Origin: Solibacillus isronensis
GTDB taxonomy: Bacteria; Bacillota; Bacilli; Bacillales_A; Planococcaceae
Assembly: GCF_900168685.1 (NCBI RefSeq)
Contig: NZ_FVZN01000014.1
Location: 806,001-870,000, forward strand
Reading direction: 5' to 3'
DNA length: 64,000 bases
Positions 9,477 through 18,673 of the stretch are shown piece after piece. The position numbers were made by a program, and so were the translations under genes. Each line of letters starts with the position of its first letter. The stretch's first letter is position 1. The notes beneath the pieces were generated by a model, which ran no database searches, had not been told where the DNA came from, and worked only from the letters and a program-made list of their open reading frames with translations.

Positions 9477-10529
9477 TCAATTATTATCTTGAATTTCTTT
9501 ACGAAGCTGTGTTAAGAAATCTTTATTACTTATTTTTTCATAGGAGTTATATATGGGCTGTAATGCTTCCAACCATTGTTTACGTTGCTGATCTGAAATA
9601 GTGTAAAACTGAACATTCTCGTCTGCTTGAAGCTGCTGGTAGTTTTCTGCATTCAATGCGACTGCTTGATCATGTTGCCAGCGCTGCATTTCATCAAGTG
9701 AATCTTGAATTATTTTTTGCTGGCCGTCAGAAAGCGATTTCCAAAAGTCGGCGTTCATCATTACACTGTAGGCGAGTATGCCGTGATTTGATAACGTAAT
9801 ATTCGGTTGCATTGAATAATAGCCCTTTGAATATAAATTTGAAAGTGTATTTTCTTGGGCAATGATTTCGTTATTTTGAATCGCAATGTATAAATCATTG
9901 AAAGTTTTTAAAATCGGCTTTGCTTTTAATAATAAAAACTGTTCTTTTAGTATATCACTCGGCATGATACGGATTTTTAGATCTTTAAACTGATCAATCT
10001 CAAGGAGTGGTGTAGTATTGGAAGCCATCTGTTTAAAGCCGTTATGCCAGAATGTCAAACCATGTACATTAATGCTGTCCAGCTCTTGCAGTAAGGAATC
10101 ACTAAGATCGCCGTGCAGTATTTCATATACCTGTTCGTCGTTTTCAAAAATAAACGGCAGGTCAAGAACTTGCCAAGAAGGGAGTGCTTCTGACATTTTG
10201 GAAACGGAAGGTGCAATCATTTGAATATCACCTTTTTGTAATGCGGCTAATTCGTTTTCATCATTGTATAAAATGCCGTTAGGATAAGTTTGCACAATGA
10301 TTTCGCCATCTGATTTTTCTTTAACTAGTTCGGCAAACTTATTAACTGCAAGCCCTTTTGGAGTATTTTCAGCTACAACGTGACTAAAGTTAATTACAAT
10401 TTGGTCATCTAGCCCAACTTGCTCGTCGTCGTAAGGCAGGTCTTTTGTATTCCACACGTCGAAACGGTAAGAGATAGTAACGATTAACAGTAAAGCAACG
10501 ACAATAGCAGTTATGATATAAAGGCGCAA
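9477..10529 (-). CDS. dctB: DctB: C4-dicarboxylate-binding protein, TRAP DctP-like, co-sensor
   Basis: 350 aa. An N-terminal hydrophobic segment (RLYIITAIVVALLLIVTISY) anchors or exports a TRAP-type solute-binding domain; recognisable stretches are VINFSHVVAENTPKG, PNGILYNDENEL and LPFIF. In B. subtilis DctB is not part of a TRAP transporter but an extracellular co-sensor that works with DctS and the DctP permease. The order here (dctP and dctB on one strand, dctS-dctR divergent) supports that role, and no TRAP membrane subunits are present. I chose TTG 10529 after GAGGG; the frame stays open to 10643 but would overlap dctS. Confidence 0.85.
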   Translation of the reverse strand: MRLYIITAIVVALLLIVTISYRFDVWNTKDLPYDDEQVGLDDQIVINFSHVVAENTPKGLAVNKFAELVKEKSDGEIIVQTYPNGILYNDENELAALQKGDIQMIAPSVSKMSEALPSWQVLDLPFIFENDEQVYEILHGDLSDSLLQELDSINVHGLTFWHNGFKQMASNTTPLLEIDQFKDLKIRIMPSDILKEQFLLLKAKPILKTFNDLYIAIQNNEIIAQENTLSNLYSKGYYSMQPNITLSNHGILAYSVMMNADFWKSLSDGQQKIIQDSLDEMQRWQHDQAVALNAENYQQLQADENVQFYTISDQQRKQWLEALQPIYNSYEKISNKDFLTQLRKEIQDNN

Positions 10530-10628
10530 TAGGATTCCCTCATTTACATTGAAATTTTTTGAATGTTGTAGAAAATCTCCACACACTTCGAAGTTTGTTA
10601 TATTATATAGCAAAAAAGGAGGGACAAA

Positions 10629-12227
10629 ATGAAAATTAAACAATTAACAATGAACGGAAAGATTGTACTGCTTACCTTTTTCATTATTGCTTTCTCCTTT
10701 TTCGTAGCAGGAATATTATTGTTAAGCAATCTAACACGGGAACATGAAGAAACGGTAGGTAGCCGAGCTATGTTGATTGCCCGGACCGTTTCCGATTTGC
10801 CGGAAATTCAAAAGCAGCTTGAAGAGCAGGATATACAATTGGCACAAACGAAGATTACCCAAATTGTTCACGACATCAAAATTATTAATAAAGCGGAATA
10901 TATTGTTGTTATGAATATGGATCGTATAAAATTATCGCATCCATCTCCAAACCAACTAGGCAAAAAAAGTAACTCATCGGATATGCATGCTGCATTTAAT
11001 GAAAATTATTATATTTCAAAAGCAATTGGAGAACAAGGTAAGACAATTCGGGCATTTGTACCAATTTTAAACGAGCAGAAAAAACAGTTTGGAGTTGTCG
11101 TCGTAGGATTTGCATTGCCGACATTTTGGAATATTCTTGCCGAAAATACAAATGAAATTATTTTGGCTGTGCTGCTATCATTCCTTTTTAGTATTTGGGG
11201 TGCACATTTATTAGGGCGGCATATTAAGCGTCAAATGTTCGGACTGGAACCTATTGAAATTGCAAAAGTGTATGTCGAACGGACTGAAACGTTTAATGCC
11301 ATGCATGAAGGAATTATTGCCGTAGATAACAATATGGTGATTACGATTTTCAATCAAAAGGCAGGCAGTATCTTAGGTGTAGGTGGTAATCCTGAAAAAT
11401 ATATTGGAAAAAATATTTTTGATGTACTGCCCGATACAAGGTTACCTGAAATTGTCGAAAGTGGGCTTGCTGTATACAATCAGGAAATTTACGTGAACAA
11501 TCATAGTATATTAAGTAATCGTATCCCAATTTTTGTAAAAGGAAAAACAGTCGGGGCGGTAGCCGTTTTTAAGGATTTAACGGAGTTTAAACAACTTGCT
11601 GAAGAATTAACAGGCGTTAAAGCATTTGTACAAGCTTTACGTATTCAGACGCATGAGTATAAAAATAAGCTACATACAATCGCAGGACTTTTGCAGCTTG
11701 GTCATAATAAGCAGGCGCTCGATTACTTATCTCAGGTGAAAATGCAGCATGATCAAGTGACGAAATTTTTGAATGAGCGAATTTATAATGAAAATATTTC
11801 AGGTTTATTGCTTAGTAAAATAAGTCGGGGAAATGAACTCGGGATTGAAGTGACGATTGATGAGGAGAGCCAGCTGACAAGGTTTCCGGAACTGTTGGAC
11901 CATCATGATTTTGTATTGTTATTCGGTAATTTAATCGAGAATGCTTTTGATGCGCTTACGGTGGTAGAACGAAGTCATAAAGAGGTATTAATTTCCATTG
12001 ATGATAACGATGGTATACTGGCGATTATGGTTACAGATAATGGAATCGGAATTTCAGAAGAAAATTTAGAACAGATTTTCGAAAGTGGATTTTCAACGAA
12101 GGACAATGAAAACAGGGGCATTGGTTTATATTTGGTCAATGAAATTGTGAAAAAAGGGAATGGCACAATTGAAATATCGAGTGAAGTAAATAAAGGCACA
12201 ACATTCATCCTGACATTCGAGTATTAA
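10629..12227 (+). CDS. dctS: DctS sensor histidine kinase (CitA/DcuS family)
   Basis: 532 aa. Two membrane helices (about 13-33 and 178-198) flank an extracytoplasmic PDC/Cache sensor domain. A cytoplasmic PAS domain follows (about 215-325), then a Spo0B-like helix with His342 in RIQTHEYKNKLHTIAGLL, and the HATPase domain with the N box NLIENAFDAL, DNGIGI and NRGIGLYLV. It senses C4-dicarboxylates and phosphorylates DctR. AAGGAGGG precedes the ATG. The gene starts 99 bp from the divergent dctB start and is 15 bp from dctR. Confidence 0.92.
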   Translation: MKIKQLTMNGKIVLLTFFIIAFSFFVAGILLLSNLTREHEETVGSRAMLIARTVSDLPEIQKQLEEQDIQLAQTKITQIVHDIKIINKAEYIVVMNMDRIKLSHPSPNQLGKKSNSSDMHAAFNENYYISKAIGEQGKTIRAFVPILNEQKKQFGVVVVGFALPTFWNILAENTNEIILAVLLSFLFSIWGAHLLGRHIKRQMFGLEPIEIAKVYVERTETFNAMHEGIIAVDNNMVITIFNQKAGSILGVGGNPEKYIGKNIFDVLPDTRLPEIVESGLAVYNQEIYVNNHSILSNRIPIFVKGKTVGAVAVFKDLTEFKQLAEELTGVKAFVQALRIQTHEYKNKLHTIAGLLQLGHNKQALDYLSQVKMQHDQVTKFLNERIYNENISGLLLSKISRGNELGIEVTIDEESQLTRFPELLDHHDFVLLFGNLIENAFDALTVVERSHKEVLISIDDNDGILAIMVTDNGIGISEENLEQIFESGFSTKDNENRGIGLYLVNEIVKKGNGTIEISSEVNKGTTFILTFEY

Positions 12228-12242
12228 GAAAGGGGCTTTCTA

Positions 12243-12947
12243 GTGAAGACCATTCAAGTATTATTAGTAGAAGATGACCCAATGGTGCGTGAAGTAAATC
12301 GGCAATTTATCGAACGGGTGGAAGGATTTAAAGTCATCGATATGGCATCAAACGGGATCAAAGGAATCGAAAAAATATTGGAACTTATGCCGGATTTAGT
12401 TGTAATGGATATATTTATGCCGGAACAAGATGGCATTGAAACATTGCGCCAAATTCGTCAGCAAAATATAAATGTAGATTGTATTTCGGTAACTGCGGCA
12501 AATGATGTTCAAACAATTCAGCAAATATTGCATTTAGGCGTTTTTGATTATATTATGAAGCCTTTTACATTTGAACGGATTGAGCAAACGTTAATTCATT
12601 ATCGTCAATTTAAAGAAAAAATGCATGCAGCGGGCGATGTAACGCAGGCGGAGTTAGATGAAATAATCGGTCAAGTTAAAGTCCAAAAGGAAGAGCATAA
12701 TCCAAATTACATGATAGCACAAGAGCTCCCTAAAGGCTTTAATCGCGCCACAATGGATAAAGTGTTGGTTTATTTAAAACAGTCTTCAGGCGGTGCCTCA
12801 GCAGATGATGTTGCAACAGGTATCGGTGTAGCTCGTGTAACAGCAAGGCGCTATTTAGATTTTATGGAGAAAAATCATTTAATCCGGGTAGATATCCAAT
12901 ATGGCAGTGTCGGGAGGCCGATCAATCAATATTTTATTAAGGAATAG
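12243..12947 (+). CDS. dctR: DctR response regulator
   Basis: 234 aa. The receiver domain has the acidic pair in VEDD, phospho-acceptor Asp56 in VVMDIFMP and Lys in IMKPF. The C-terminal helix-turn-helix includes GGASADDVATGIGVARVTARRYLDFM, typical of the CitB/DcuR group. It should activate dctP on dicarboxylate signal. GTG start with AAGGGG eleven bases upstream. It pairs with the upstream dctS and ends at a terminator shared with ispH. Confidence 0.93.
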   Translation: MKTIQVLLVEDDPMVREVNRQFIERVEGFKVIDMASNGIKGIEKILELMPDLVVMDIFMPEQDGIETLRQIRQQNINVDCISVTAANDVQTIQQILHLGVFDYIMKPFTFERIEQTLIHYRQFKEKMHAAGDVTQAELDEIIGQVKVQKEEHNPNYMIAQELPKGFNRATMDKVLVYLKQSSGGASADDVATGIGVARVTARRYLDFMEKNHLIRVDIQYGSVGRPINQYFIKE

Positions 12948-12970
12948 GTAAGCCCAGCCCGGAATTTATT

Positions 12971-13010
12971 AAAAAAATCATCATTCCCCTAGTGGAAATG
13001 ATGATTTTTT
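12971..13010. terminator. Bidirectional terminator between dctR and ispH
   Basis: AAAAATCATCATTCC / GGAAATGATGATTTTTT hairpin, with A and T tracts usable from both strands. Confidence 0.88.
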
Positions 13011-13013
13011 CGG

Positions 13014-13982
13014 TTAGTAAGGCATAATTTTTTCAACAGGTTTTGGTGCTTTAATTTTCGGTAAAATTTTATCCAATGTTACGGAACGTACGATTTCATG
13101 TGTTGCTGGATCGTTTTTATCAAACTTCTCTAAAAATGAAATGACTTCCTTAACGATTGGTGTCGGTGTTGAAGCACCTGCAGTTACTGCTACTGTTTCA
13201 ACGTTTTCAAGCCATTCAATTTGCAGCTCTGAAATATCCGAGATGCGGTAAGATGGTGTTCCGGCAATTTCTACCGATACTTGTGTTAAACGGTTCGAGT
13301 TATTCGATTTTGGATCGCCGACTACGATTAATAAGTCGGAAGCACCGGCCTGTTCAGCAACGGCTTCTTGACGAACTTGTGTCGCAAGGCAAATTTCTTT
13401 ATGCACTTCGACATGCGGGAATTTTTCTTTTAAACTATCCATCAGGAAAGCAACATCCCATTGGCTCATCGTCGTTTGGTTAGTTACGAGAATTTTTTCG
13501 TTTTCAAAAGAAAGATTATCAATATCTTTCATCGATTGAACTAAGTGAACGTGATCCGGTGCAACACCGATTGCGCCTTCTGGTTCAGGATGTCCTTTTT
13601 TACCGATATAAATAATATCGTAGCCTTCTGCTGTTTTTTCGCGGATTAAGTCATGTGTTACCGTAACGTCTGGACAAGTCGCATCAATTGATACAAGTCC
13701 TTTACGTTTTGCGATTTCACGAATTTCAGGCGATACACCGTGTGCTGTGAAAATCACTGTGCCTTGCTCTACCTGTTCGATTATTTCTTTGCGGTTTTCG
13801 CCATCAAGCGTAATGATGCCATCTTGTTCAAAAGCATCTGTAACATGTTTATTGTGTACAATCATACCTAAAATGTAGATTGGTCTTGGTAAAGTCGGAT
13901 CAAGTGCGGCATTGCGTGCAATGACCATCGCGTCTACTACCCCATAGCAGTATCCACGCGGATTAATTTTTACAACTTTCAT
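13014..13982 (-). CDS. ispH: 4-hydroxy-3-methylbut-2-enyl diphosphate reductase IspH (LytB)
   Basis: Last step of the MEP pathway, giving IPP and DMAPP. 322 aa. The three cysteines that hold the [4Fe-4S] cluster are present in NPRGYCYGV (C12), DATCPDVT and [12 protein letters not shown]. The substrate-binding TNQTTMS and SNNSNRL motifs are intact. GAAAGGAG precedes the ATG. In B. subtilis this gene (yqfP) directly follows nif3/yqfO; here the dct module lies between them. Confidence 0.97.
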   Translation of the reverse strand: MKVVKINPRGYCYGVVDAMVIARNAALDPTLPRPIYILGMIVHNKHVTDAFEQDGIITLDGENRKEIIEQVEQGTVIFTAHGVSPEIREIAKRKGLVSIDATCPDVTVTHDLIREKTAEGYDIIYIGKKGHPEPEGAIGVAPDHVHLVQSMKDIDNLSFENEKILVTNQTTMSQWDVAFLMDSLKEKFPHVEVHKEICLATQVRQEAVAEQAGASDLLIVVGDPKSNNSNRLTQVSVEIAGTPSYRISDISELQIEWLENVETVAVTAGASTPTPIVKEVISFLEKFDKNDPATHEIVRSVTLDKILPKIKAPKPVEKIMPY

Positions 13983-14113
13983 TTATACGTAACTCCTTTC
14001 AAAGCCCTGTAATTTCATTATATAGGACGTGTATGCTTTATTCAAAGTTCGCTTACTGAAATCTCTATTAAATTCGACGGAAATGGCAGTATATAGCGAA
14101 ATGATAGCCCAAG

Positions 14114-14142
14114 TACAGAATTTTGCGAACGTTTGCTATAAT
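14114..14142 (+). promoter_or_regulatory. Candidate extended -10 promoter upstream of the DUF1450 gene
   Basis: TGCTATAAT (extended -10, hexamer 14137-14142) with a weak -35 TACAGA 17 bases upstream. The downstream gene starts 36 bases later. Confidence 0.4.
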
Positions 14143-14178
14143 AGCAGAAATAAATAAAACGTAAAGTGGGGAAATGGG

Positions 14179-14457
14179 ATGGCGTTTTCTTTTTTCAAGA
14201 GGAATAAAACGGTAGCGTTAAAAAATCAGGTGGAGTTTTGTATGACGAATTTATCGCTCGGCGCAGCGGATGTGTATGATGTGCTGTTAGAGCGCGAAGA
14301 TATAGAAATAACGGAATCCGGCTGTACTTCAAACTGTGAGATTTGCGAATGTCATTTATTTGCGATTGTAAATGGTGAACTTATCAAAGCGGAAAATTCG
14401 GAAAAACTATTACAATATGTTGAAACTGAGCTGGAAGAAAATTCAGTCTTGTTTTAA
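14179..14457 (+). CDS. DUF1450 (YuzB-like) small Cys-containing protein
   Basis: 92 aa. The middle matches the YuzB/UPF0349 pattern: VEFCMTNLS, then a cysteine cluster GCTSNCEIC, then FAIVNGELI. The CxxC-like cluster and small fold recall thioredoxin-like proteins, but no activity is established. It is a single-gene unit between divergent ispH and the SDR gene, with GTGGGGAAA upstream of the ATG. The charged N-terminal 12 residues extend beyond YuzB. Confidence 0.7.
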   Translation: MAFSFFKRNKTVALKNQVEFCMTNLSLGAADVYDVLLEREDIEITESGCTSNCEICECHLFAIVNGELIKAENSEKLLQYVETELEENSVLF

Positions 14458-14573
14458 AAAGACTTTCCGGGGAAAAACATTACATACGTTGAAAAATAGT
14501 TTTACGTGAACGGACAATTGAAAACTTTTCACTAAAACTTTATAACAATATTTCAATAGAGGAGTGTTCTTTC

Positions 14574-15446
14574 ATGACAAACGTTGAAAATAAACAAGTT
14601 GGTGGTACACCCGCACAAACTCAGCCATCACAACCCGGAATCGAAAGTAAAATGAATCCATTACCAACACAGCCTTATGAATATACGGGAAGCGGTAAGT
14701 TAAAAGGTAAAGTAGCAATTATTACAGGTGGCGATTCGGGAATTGGCCGAGCCGTTGCCATTGCCTACGCAAAAGAAGGGGCAAATCTTGTCATAAACTA
14801 TTTGGAAAAAGAGCAATCGGATGCAGAAGAAACGAAACAACTGGTTGAAAAAGAGGGTGTTCAGGCGGTTCTGGTTGAAGGGGATATCGGTGATTATGAA
14901 ACAAGTAAAAAACTTGTAAAGACAGCACTTGACCATTTCCAGCAAATTAATATTGTCGTTAATAATGCAGCGGTCCAATATCCTGTCGATTCATTTTTAG
15001 ATATTACGGTCGAACAATGGGACAAAACATTCCGTACAAATATGGACGGTATTTTCTATTTATGTAAGGAAGCCGTTCCGCATTTGGGACAAGGAGATTC
15101 CATTATATGTACAACATCTGTCAATGCCTACCGCGGCCATTCGATTTTAATTGACTATACATCAACGAAAGGGGCCATTGTAGGCTTTGTCAGAAGTTTA
15201 GCGCAAAACGTAGCCGATAAAGGTATCCGTGTGAATATGGTCGCACCAGGACCGATTTGGACACCGTTAATTCCTTCTACATTTGATGCGGATCAAGTAG
15301 CGGAATTCGGTACAGAAACACCATTAAAACGTCCAGGTCAGCCAAGTGAGCTTGCAGGGGCATATGTGCTGTTGGCTTCCCAGGACGGAACATATATTAC
15401 CGGCCAATGCATCCATGTAAATGGCGGCAGCATTATGAGTTCTTAA
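14574..15446 (+). CDS. Short-chain dehydrogenase/reductase, general-stress YhdF/YhxC group
   Basis: 290 aa. A 45-residue polar N-terminal tail (rich in Gln, Pro and Thr) precedes a classical Rossmann fold with cofactor motif TGGDSGIG, VNNAA, catalytic Ser in CTTSVNAY and Tyr-x-x-x-Lys in YTSTKGA, and C-terminal VNGG. The long tail is characteristic of the group of B. subtilis SDRs controlled by SigB. Substrate unknown. AGAGGAGTG precedes the ATG. I could not find a convincing SigB promoter upstream. Confidence 0.85.
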   Translation: MTNVENKQVGGTPAQTQPSQPGIESKMNPLPTQPYEYTGSGKLKGKVAIITGGDSGIGRAVAIAYAKEGANLVINYLEKEQSDAEETKQLVEKEGVQAVLVEGDIGDYETSKKLVKTALDHFQQINIVVNNAAVQYPVDSFLDITVEQWDKTFRTNMDGIFYLCKEAVPHLGQGDSIICTTSVNAYRGHSILIDYTSTKGAIVGFVRSLAQNVADKGIRVNMVAPGPIWTPLIPSTFDADQVAEFGTETPLKRPGQPSELAGAYVLLASQDGTYITGQCIHVNGGSIMSS

Positions 15447-15502
15447 AAGAGCGTTATGAAATGAATTGATCTGACCGGTAAAGCATAAAAGGTCAATAAA
15501 TA

Positions 15503-15583
15503 GAAAGCTACTCCATTATGCATAAGAGAAGATTCGTATAAGAAATGACGAATCTGCACTCATTTGCATGGGGTAGCTTTTTA
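15503..15583. terminator. Composite two-stem terminator between SDR and yqfQ genes
   Basis: Outer arms AAAGCTACTCC (15504-15514) and GGGGTAGCTTT (15570-15580) enclose a second hairpin AGATTCGT / ACGAATCT (15529-15554). The outer stem is followed by T on one strand and preceded by A on the other, so it can stop both converging genes. The enclosed second stem is unusual for a terminator. Confidence 0.6.
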
Positions 15584-15591
15584 TGGTGTTA

Positions 15592-16122
15592 TTATTCAAA
15601 AGGCGGCTGAAATATTTTCGGTAAAGACGGTTTTGTTGTAATTTTCTCTTCAACTGGCTCTTGTTCTCGCCGGTTGCCTCGCGGATTCATTCTTTCTCTC
15701 ATTCTTTCCCTTGGTCGCTCTTGTTGTTGCGGCATCGAAACAGTAGAAGACTCTAGCGGGTCCGATGTATCTTTAAATCCTTTGTATAAACGCCATAAAG
15801 CGGGCAGATTTTTAAACATTGGGGCTGCCTGCTGAATATAAGGCGTGAATTTTTGGGCATTATTAAATAAAGAGTTTGCTCCTGATAAAAAACCTTCAAG
15901 TTTTGGTACGTTTCCGGCCCCCGCTCCTGGAATAGGTGCTTGAGGCGGAATTGGCATTTGGTTCATAAACTGGCCAGCACCAGAAAACGAACCTGCTCCA
16001 GGAAATTGACCTGCCCCTGGTGCCGGACCTCGCATCATGTATGGTGCATACATTGGAAAGCGTGGTGCAACCGGCATTTGATTCATCATTCCTTGAGGTT
16101 GAAAGTAATAAGGTTGGCGCAT
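15592..16122 (-). CDS. YqfQ/VrrA family protein
   Basis: 176 aa. The N-terminus is rich in Met, Pro, Gly and Gln (MRQPYYFQPQGMMNQMP) and carries three tandem 6-residue units (PGAGQF, PGAGSF, SGAGQF). Then comes the conserved part, LSGANSLFNNAQK...APMFKNLPALWRLYKGF, and a basic Arg/Glu-rich tail. This matches YqfQ, the orthologue of B. anthracis VrrA, and the place between ispH and cshB is the same as in B. subtilis. Function unknown. ATG 16122 follows GAAAGGAG; an in-frame ATG at 16170 lacks one. Confidence 0.8.
   Translation of the reverse strand: MRQPYYFQPQGMMNQMPVAPRFPMYAPYMMRGPAPGAGQFPGAGSFSGAGQFMNQMPIPPQAPIPGAGAGNVPKLEGFLSGANSLFNNAQKFTPYIQQAAPMFKNLPALWRLYKGFKDTSDPLESSTVSMPQQQERPRERMRERMNPRGNRREQEPVEEKITTKPSLPKIFQPPFE
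15967..16020 (-). repeat. Three 18-bp tandem repeats inside yqfQ
   Basis: Units 15967-15984, 15985-16002 and 16003-16020 encode SGAGQF, PGAGSF and PGAGQF. They diverge at about a third of bases. The equivalent gene in B. anthracis holds the variable vrrA repeat used for strain typing. Confidence 0.75.
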
Positions 16123-16187
16123 ATTAAACTCCTTTCTAAAAATCGACATGATATTACAATTTTCTTTCATAAATTCGTCCCAACTGT

Positions 16188-16216
16188 TTGACGTTGAAAC
16201 TATTTACCGTTATGAT
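16188..16216 (+). promoter_or_regulatory. SigA-type promoter of cshB
   Basis: TTGACG (16188-16193), 17-bp spacer, TATGAT (16211-16216); near-consensus. It gives a leader of about 60 nt. Confidence 0.65.
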
Positions 16217-16280
16217 ATGCAGATGGTCACTTAAATGTACGAATTATAGTACAATAGGAAAGATGTAAGGAGGTACGTGA

Positions 16281-17591
16281 ATGTCAAAATATACTGATTA
16301 TCAATTCAAGCCATTTTTGCAGGACGCCATTGCAAAGCTTGGATTTACAGAACCGACACCCATTCAAAAAGAAATGATTCCACTCGTATTAAAAGGAAAG
16401 AGTGCAATCGGACAAGCTCATACAGGTACAGGGAAAACACATAGTTTTTTATTGCCTATCGTGGAGCGTATCGTAGAAGAAAAACAAGAAGTACAGGCGG
16501 TAATTACTTCGCCGACACGTGAGCTGGCACAACAGATTTTTGATGCATTAAACCAGCTAGTTGAAGGAACAGAAATTTCAACTAAACTATTTATCGGTGG
16601 TACGGACAAACAACGTACAATCGACCGTTTAAAAACACAGCCGCAAATCGTTGTAGGTACGCCTGGTCGTATTAAAGATTTAGTAAAAGAAAATGCATTG
16701 CTTGTTCATACGGCACCGATTTTAGTTGTCGATGAAGCCGACCTGGCATTTGACATGGGCTTCATTGAAGATATCGACGGCTTTGCATCGCATATGCCTG
16801 AAAAACTTGAAATGTTCGTGTTCTCAGCAACAATTCCAGAAAAATTAAAACCATTCTTAAAGAAATACATGGATTCACCGGTCCATATTCATATGAATGA
16901 CAAACGACCGGTAGCGGAAGGTATTGATTTTGTATTAGTGCCTGTTCGTTCGAAATCGCGCAATACACGTTTACTTGAAGTAATTAAAGGAATCAATCCA
17001 TTCCTTGCTGTTATTTTCTGTAACACACGTAAAAATGCAGAAGCTGTAGCAAGCTTTTTAGCAGAACAAGGTGTCCGTGCAGGACAAATCCACGGTGATT
17101 TAAGTCCTCGTGACCGTAAAAAAATGATGAAGCAAGTACGTGATCTTGAGTTCCAATATATCGTAGCAACAGATTTAGCTGCGCGTGGTATTGATATTCA
17201 AGGAATTTCGCATGTCATCAACTACGAAATCCCGGAAGATCTTGAGTTCTTCATTCATCGTGTTGGTCGTACAGCACGTGCCGGTACAAAAGGTACAGCG
17301 ATTACGTTATACCAGCCGGAAGATGAGGATGCAGTTGTACGCATCGAAAAAATGGGAATTCCATTTGTGCAAAAAGATATTAAAAATGGCGAATGGTCTG
17401 ATTTAAAAGACCGTCATCAGCGTGCAAGCCGTAAAGGTGAACGTAAAGAAGATGAAATCGATGCAAAAGCCAAAGCCCTAGTACGTAAGCCGAAGAAAGT
17501 AAAACCAGGCTATAAACGTAATATGAAGTGGGAAATGGAAAAAGTGAAAAAACGCGAGCGCCGTATTAAAGCGCGCCGCAACAATAGATAA
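16281..17591 (+). CDS. cshB: DEAD-box RNA helicase CshB
   Basis: 436 aa ATP-dependent RNA helicase, related to cold-shock helicases that help mRNA turnover and ribosome assembly. Motifs in order: Q motif region (FTEPTPIQKEMIP), I AHTGTGKT, Ia SPTRELAQQ, II VDEADLAF, III FSATIP, IV VIFCNTRKNA, V ATDLAARGID, VI HRVGRTARAG. The C-terminal 60 residues are very basic (KKRERRIKARRNNR) and probably bind RNA. AGGAGGT upstream. The yqfQ-cshB-nfo order is as in B. subtilis. Confidence 0.95.
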   Translation: MSKYTDYQFKPFLQDAIAKLGFTEPTPIQKEMIPLVLKGKSAIGQAHTGTGKTHSFLLPIVERIVEEKQEVQAVITSPTRELAQQIFDALNQLVEGTEISTKLFIGGTDKQRTIDRLKTQPQIVVGTPGRIKDLVKENALLVHTAPILVVDEADLAFDMGFIEDIDGFASHMPEKLEMFVFSATIPEKLKPFLKKYMDSPVHIHMNDKRPVAEGIDFVLVPVRSKSRNTRLLEVIKGINPFLAVIFCNTRKNAEAVASFLAEQGVRAGQIHGDLSPRDRKKMMKQVRDLEFQYIVATDLAARGIDIQGISHVINYEIPEDLEFFIHRVGRTARAGTKGTAITLYQPEDEDAVVRIEKMGIPFVQKDIKNGEWSDLKDRHQRASRKGERKEDEIDAKAKALVRKPKKVKPGYKRNMKWEMEKVKKRERRIKARRNNR

Positions 17592-17659
17592 TTTTGCAAG
17601 GGGCTGCTAGGAAGATATTTCTACGCAGCCTGTTTGTTCGTTAAATGGAGGAAAGTAAA

Positions 17660-18547
17660 ATGTTATTAGGTTCACATGTTTCAATGAGCGGAAAGAAAAT
17701 GCTGCTAGGTGCCAGTGAAGAAGCATTAAGCTATGGTGCCAATACTTTTATGATCTATACAGGCGCACCTCAAAATACGCGCAGAAAGCCGATTGAAGAG
17801 CTGAATATTATGAAGGGTCTTCTCCATATGAAAGAAAATGGCCTTTCAAATATTGTTGTTCATGCACCTTATATTATTAATTTAGGGAATACGACAAAGC
17901 CGGAAACTTTTGAGCTTGGCGTAAACTTTTTGCAGGAAGAAATTAAACGTACCGCTGCATTGGAAGCAACACAAATTGTGCTGCATCCGGGTGCCCATGT
18001 CGGTGCTGGCGTTGATGCGGGGATTGAGCGCATTGTAGAAGGTCTAAATGAAGTGCTGACACAGGATTACCCGGTACAGATCGCACTCGAAACAATGGCG
18101 GGCAAAGGTACGGAAATCGGCCGTACATTTGAAGAGTTGGCACGGATTATCGATGGCGTGACAAATAATGAGCGCCTGTCAATTTGTATGGACACTTGCC
18201 ATATTCATGATGCGGGCTACGACGTTATTAATGACTTTGACGGTGTATTAGATGAATTCGACAAAATTATCGGGTTGGACCGTTTAAAAGTATTGCACAT
18301 CAATGATTCGAAAAATGTGCGCGGTGCTGCAAAAGACCGTCATGAAAATATCGGTTTTGGCGAAATCGGTTTTGAGGCAATGCACTATATTGTACATCAC
18401 CCACAGTTAATGCACTTACCGAAAATATTGGAAACACCATTTGTCGGTCCGGATTCTAAAAACAAAAAAGCGCCGTATTTACACGAAATTGCGATGCTTC
18501 GCAATAGTGAATTCCAACCAGCATTGATTGATGCAATGCGTGAATAA
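17660..18547 (+). CDS. nfo: Deoxyribonuclease IV / AP endonuclease Nfo
   Basis: 295 aa. Cuts 5' of abasic sites in base excision repair. The zinc ligands sit in the usual places: [60 protein letters not shown] and a final LETP. ATG 17660 is preceded by TGGAGGAAAG; the ATG at 17645 is upstream of that site. It is 68 bp after cshB with no obvious terminator between, so the two may form one transcript. Confidence 0.96.
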   Translation: MLLGSHVSMSGKKMLLGASEEALSYGANTFMIYTGAPQNTRRKPIEELNIMKGLLHMKENGLSNIVVHAPYIINLGNTTKPETFELGVNFLQEEIKRTAALEATQIVLHPGAHVGAGVDAGIERIVEGLNEVLTQDYPVQIALETMAGKGTEIGRTFEELARIIDGVTNNERLSICMDTCHIHDAGYDVINDFDGVLDEFDKIIGLDRLKVLHINDSKNVRGAAKDRHENIGFGEIGFEAMHYIVHHPQLMHLPKILETPFVGPDSKNKKAPYLHEIAMLRNSEFQPALIDAMRE

Positions 18548-18559
18548 TAAGAATAAGAA

Positions 18560-18600
18560 AAACATACTTGGCACAAATTTGATGCAAAGTATGTTTTTTT
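18560..18600 (+). terminator. Rho-independent terminator after nfo
   Basis: Arms AAACATACTT / AAGTATGTTT followed by a run of T. Confidence 0.88.
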
Positions 18601-18673
18601 GCGTTTTTTATGACATAATTTGTTATAATAAGTTAACTGTAAATTAGCAATATTCAAAAGGAGGAACCAGTTG

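Noticed and set aside
10530-10643. 38-residue N-terminal extension of DctB
   Set aside because: It would overlap the dctS start and contains the GAGGG ribosome site used by TTG 10529.
14458-14573. SigB promoter before the SDR gene
   Set aside because: A GTTTTA occurs, but no GGGTAT-like element follows at 12-15 bp.
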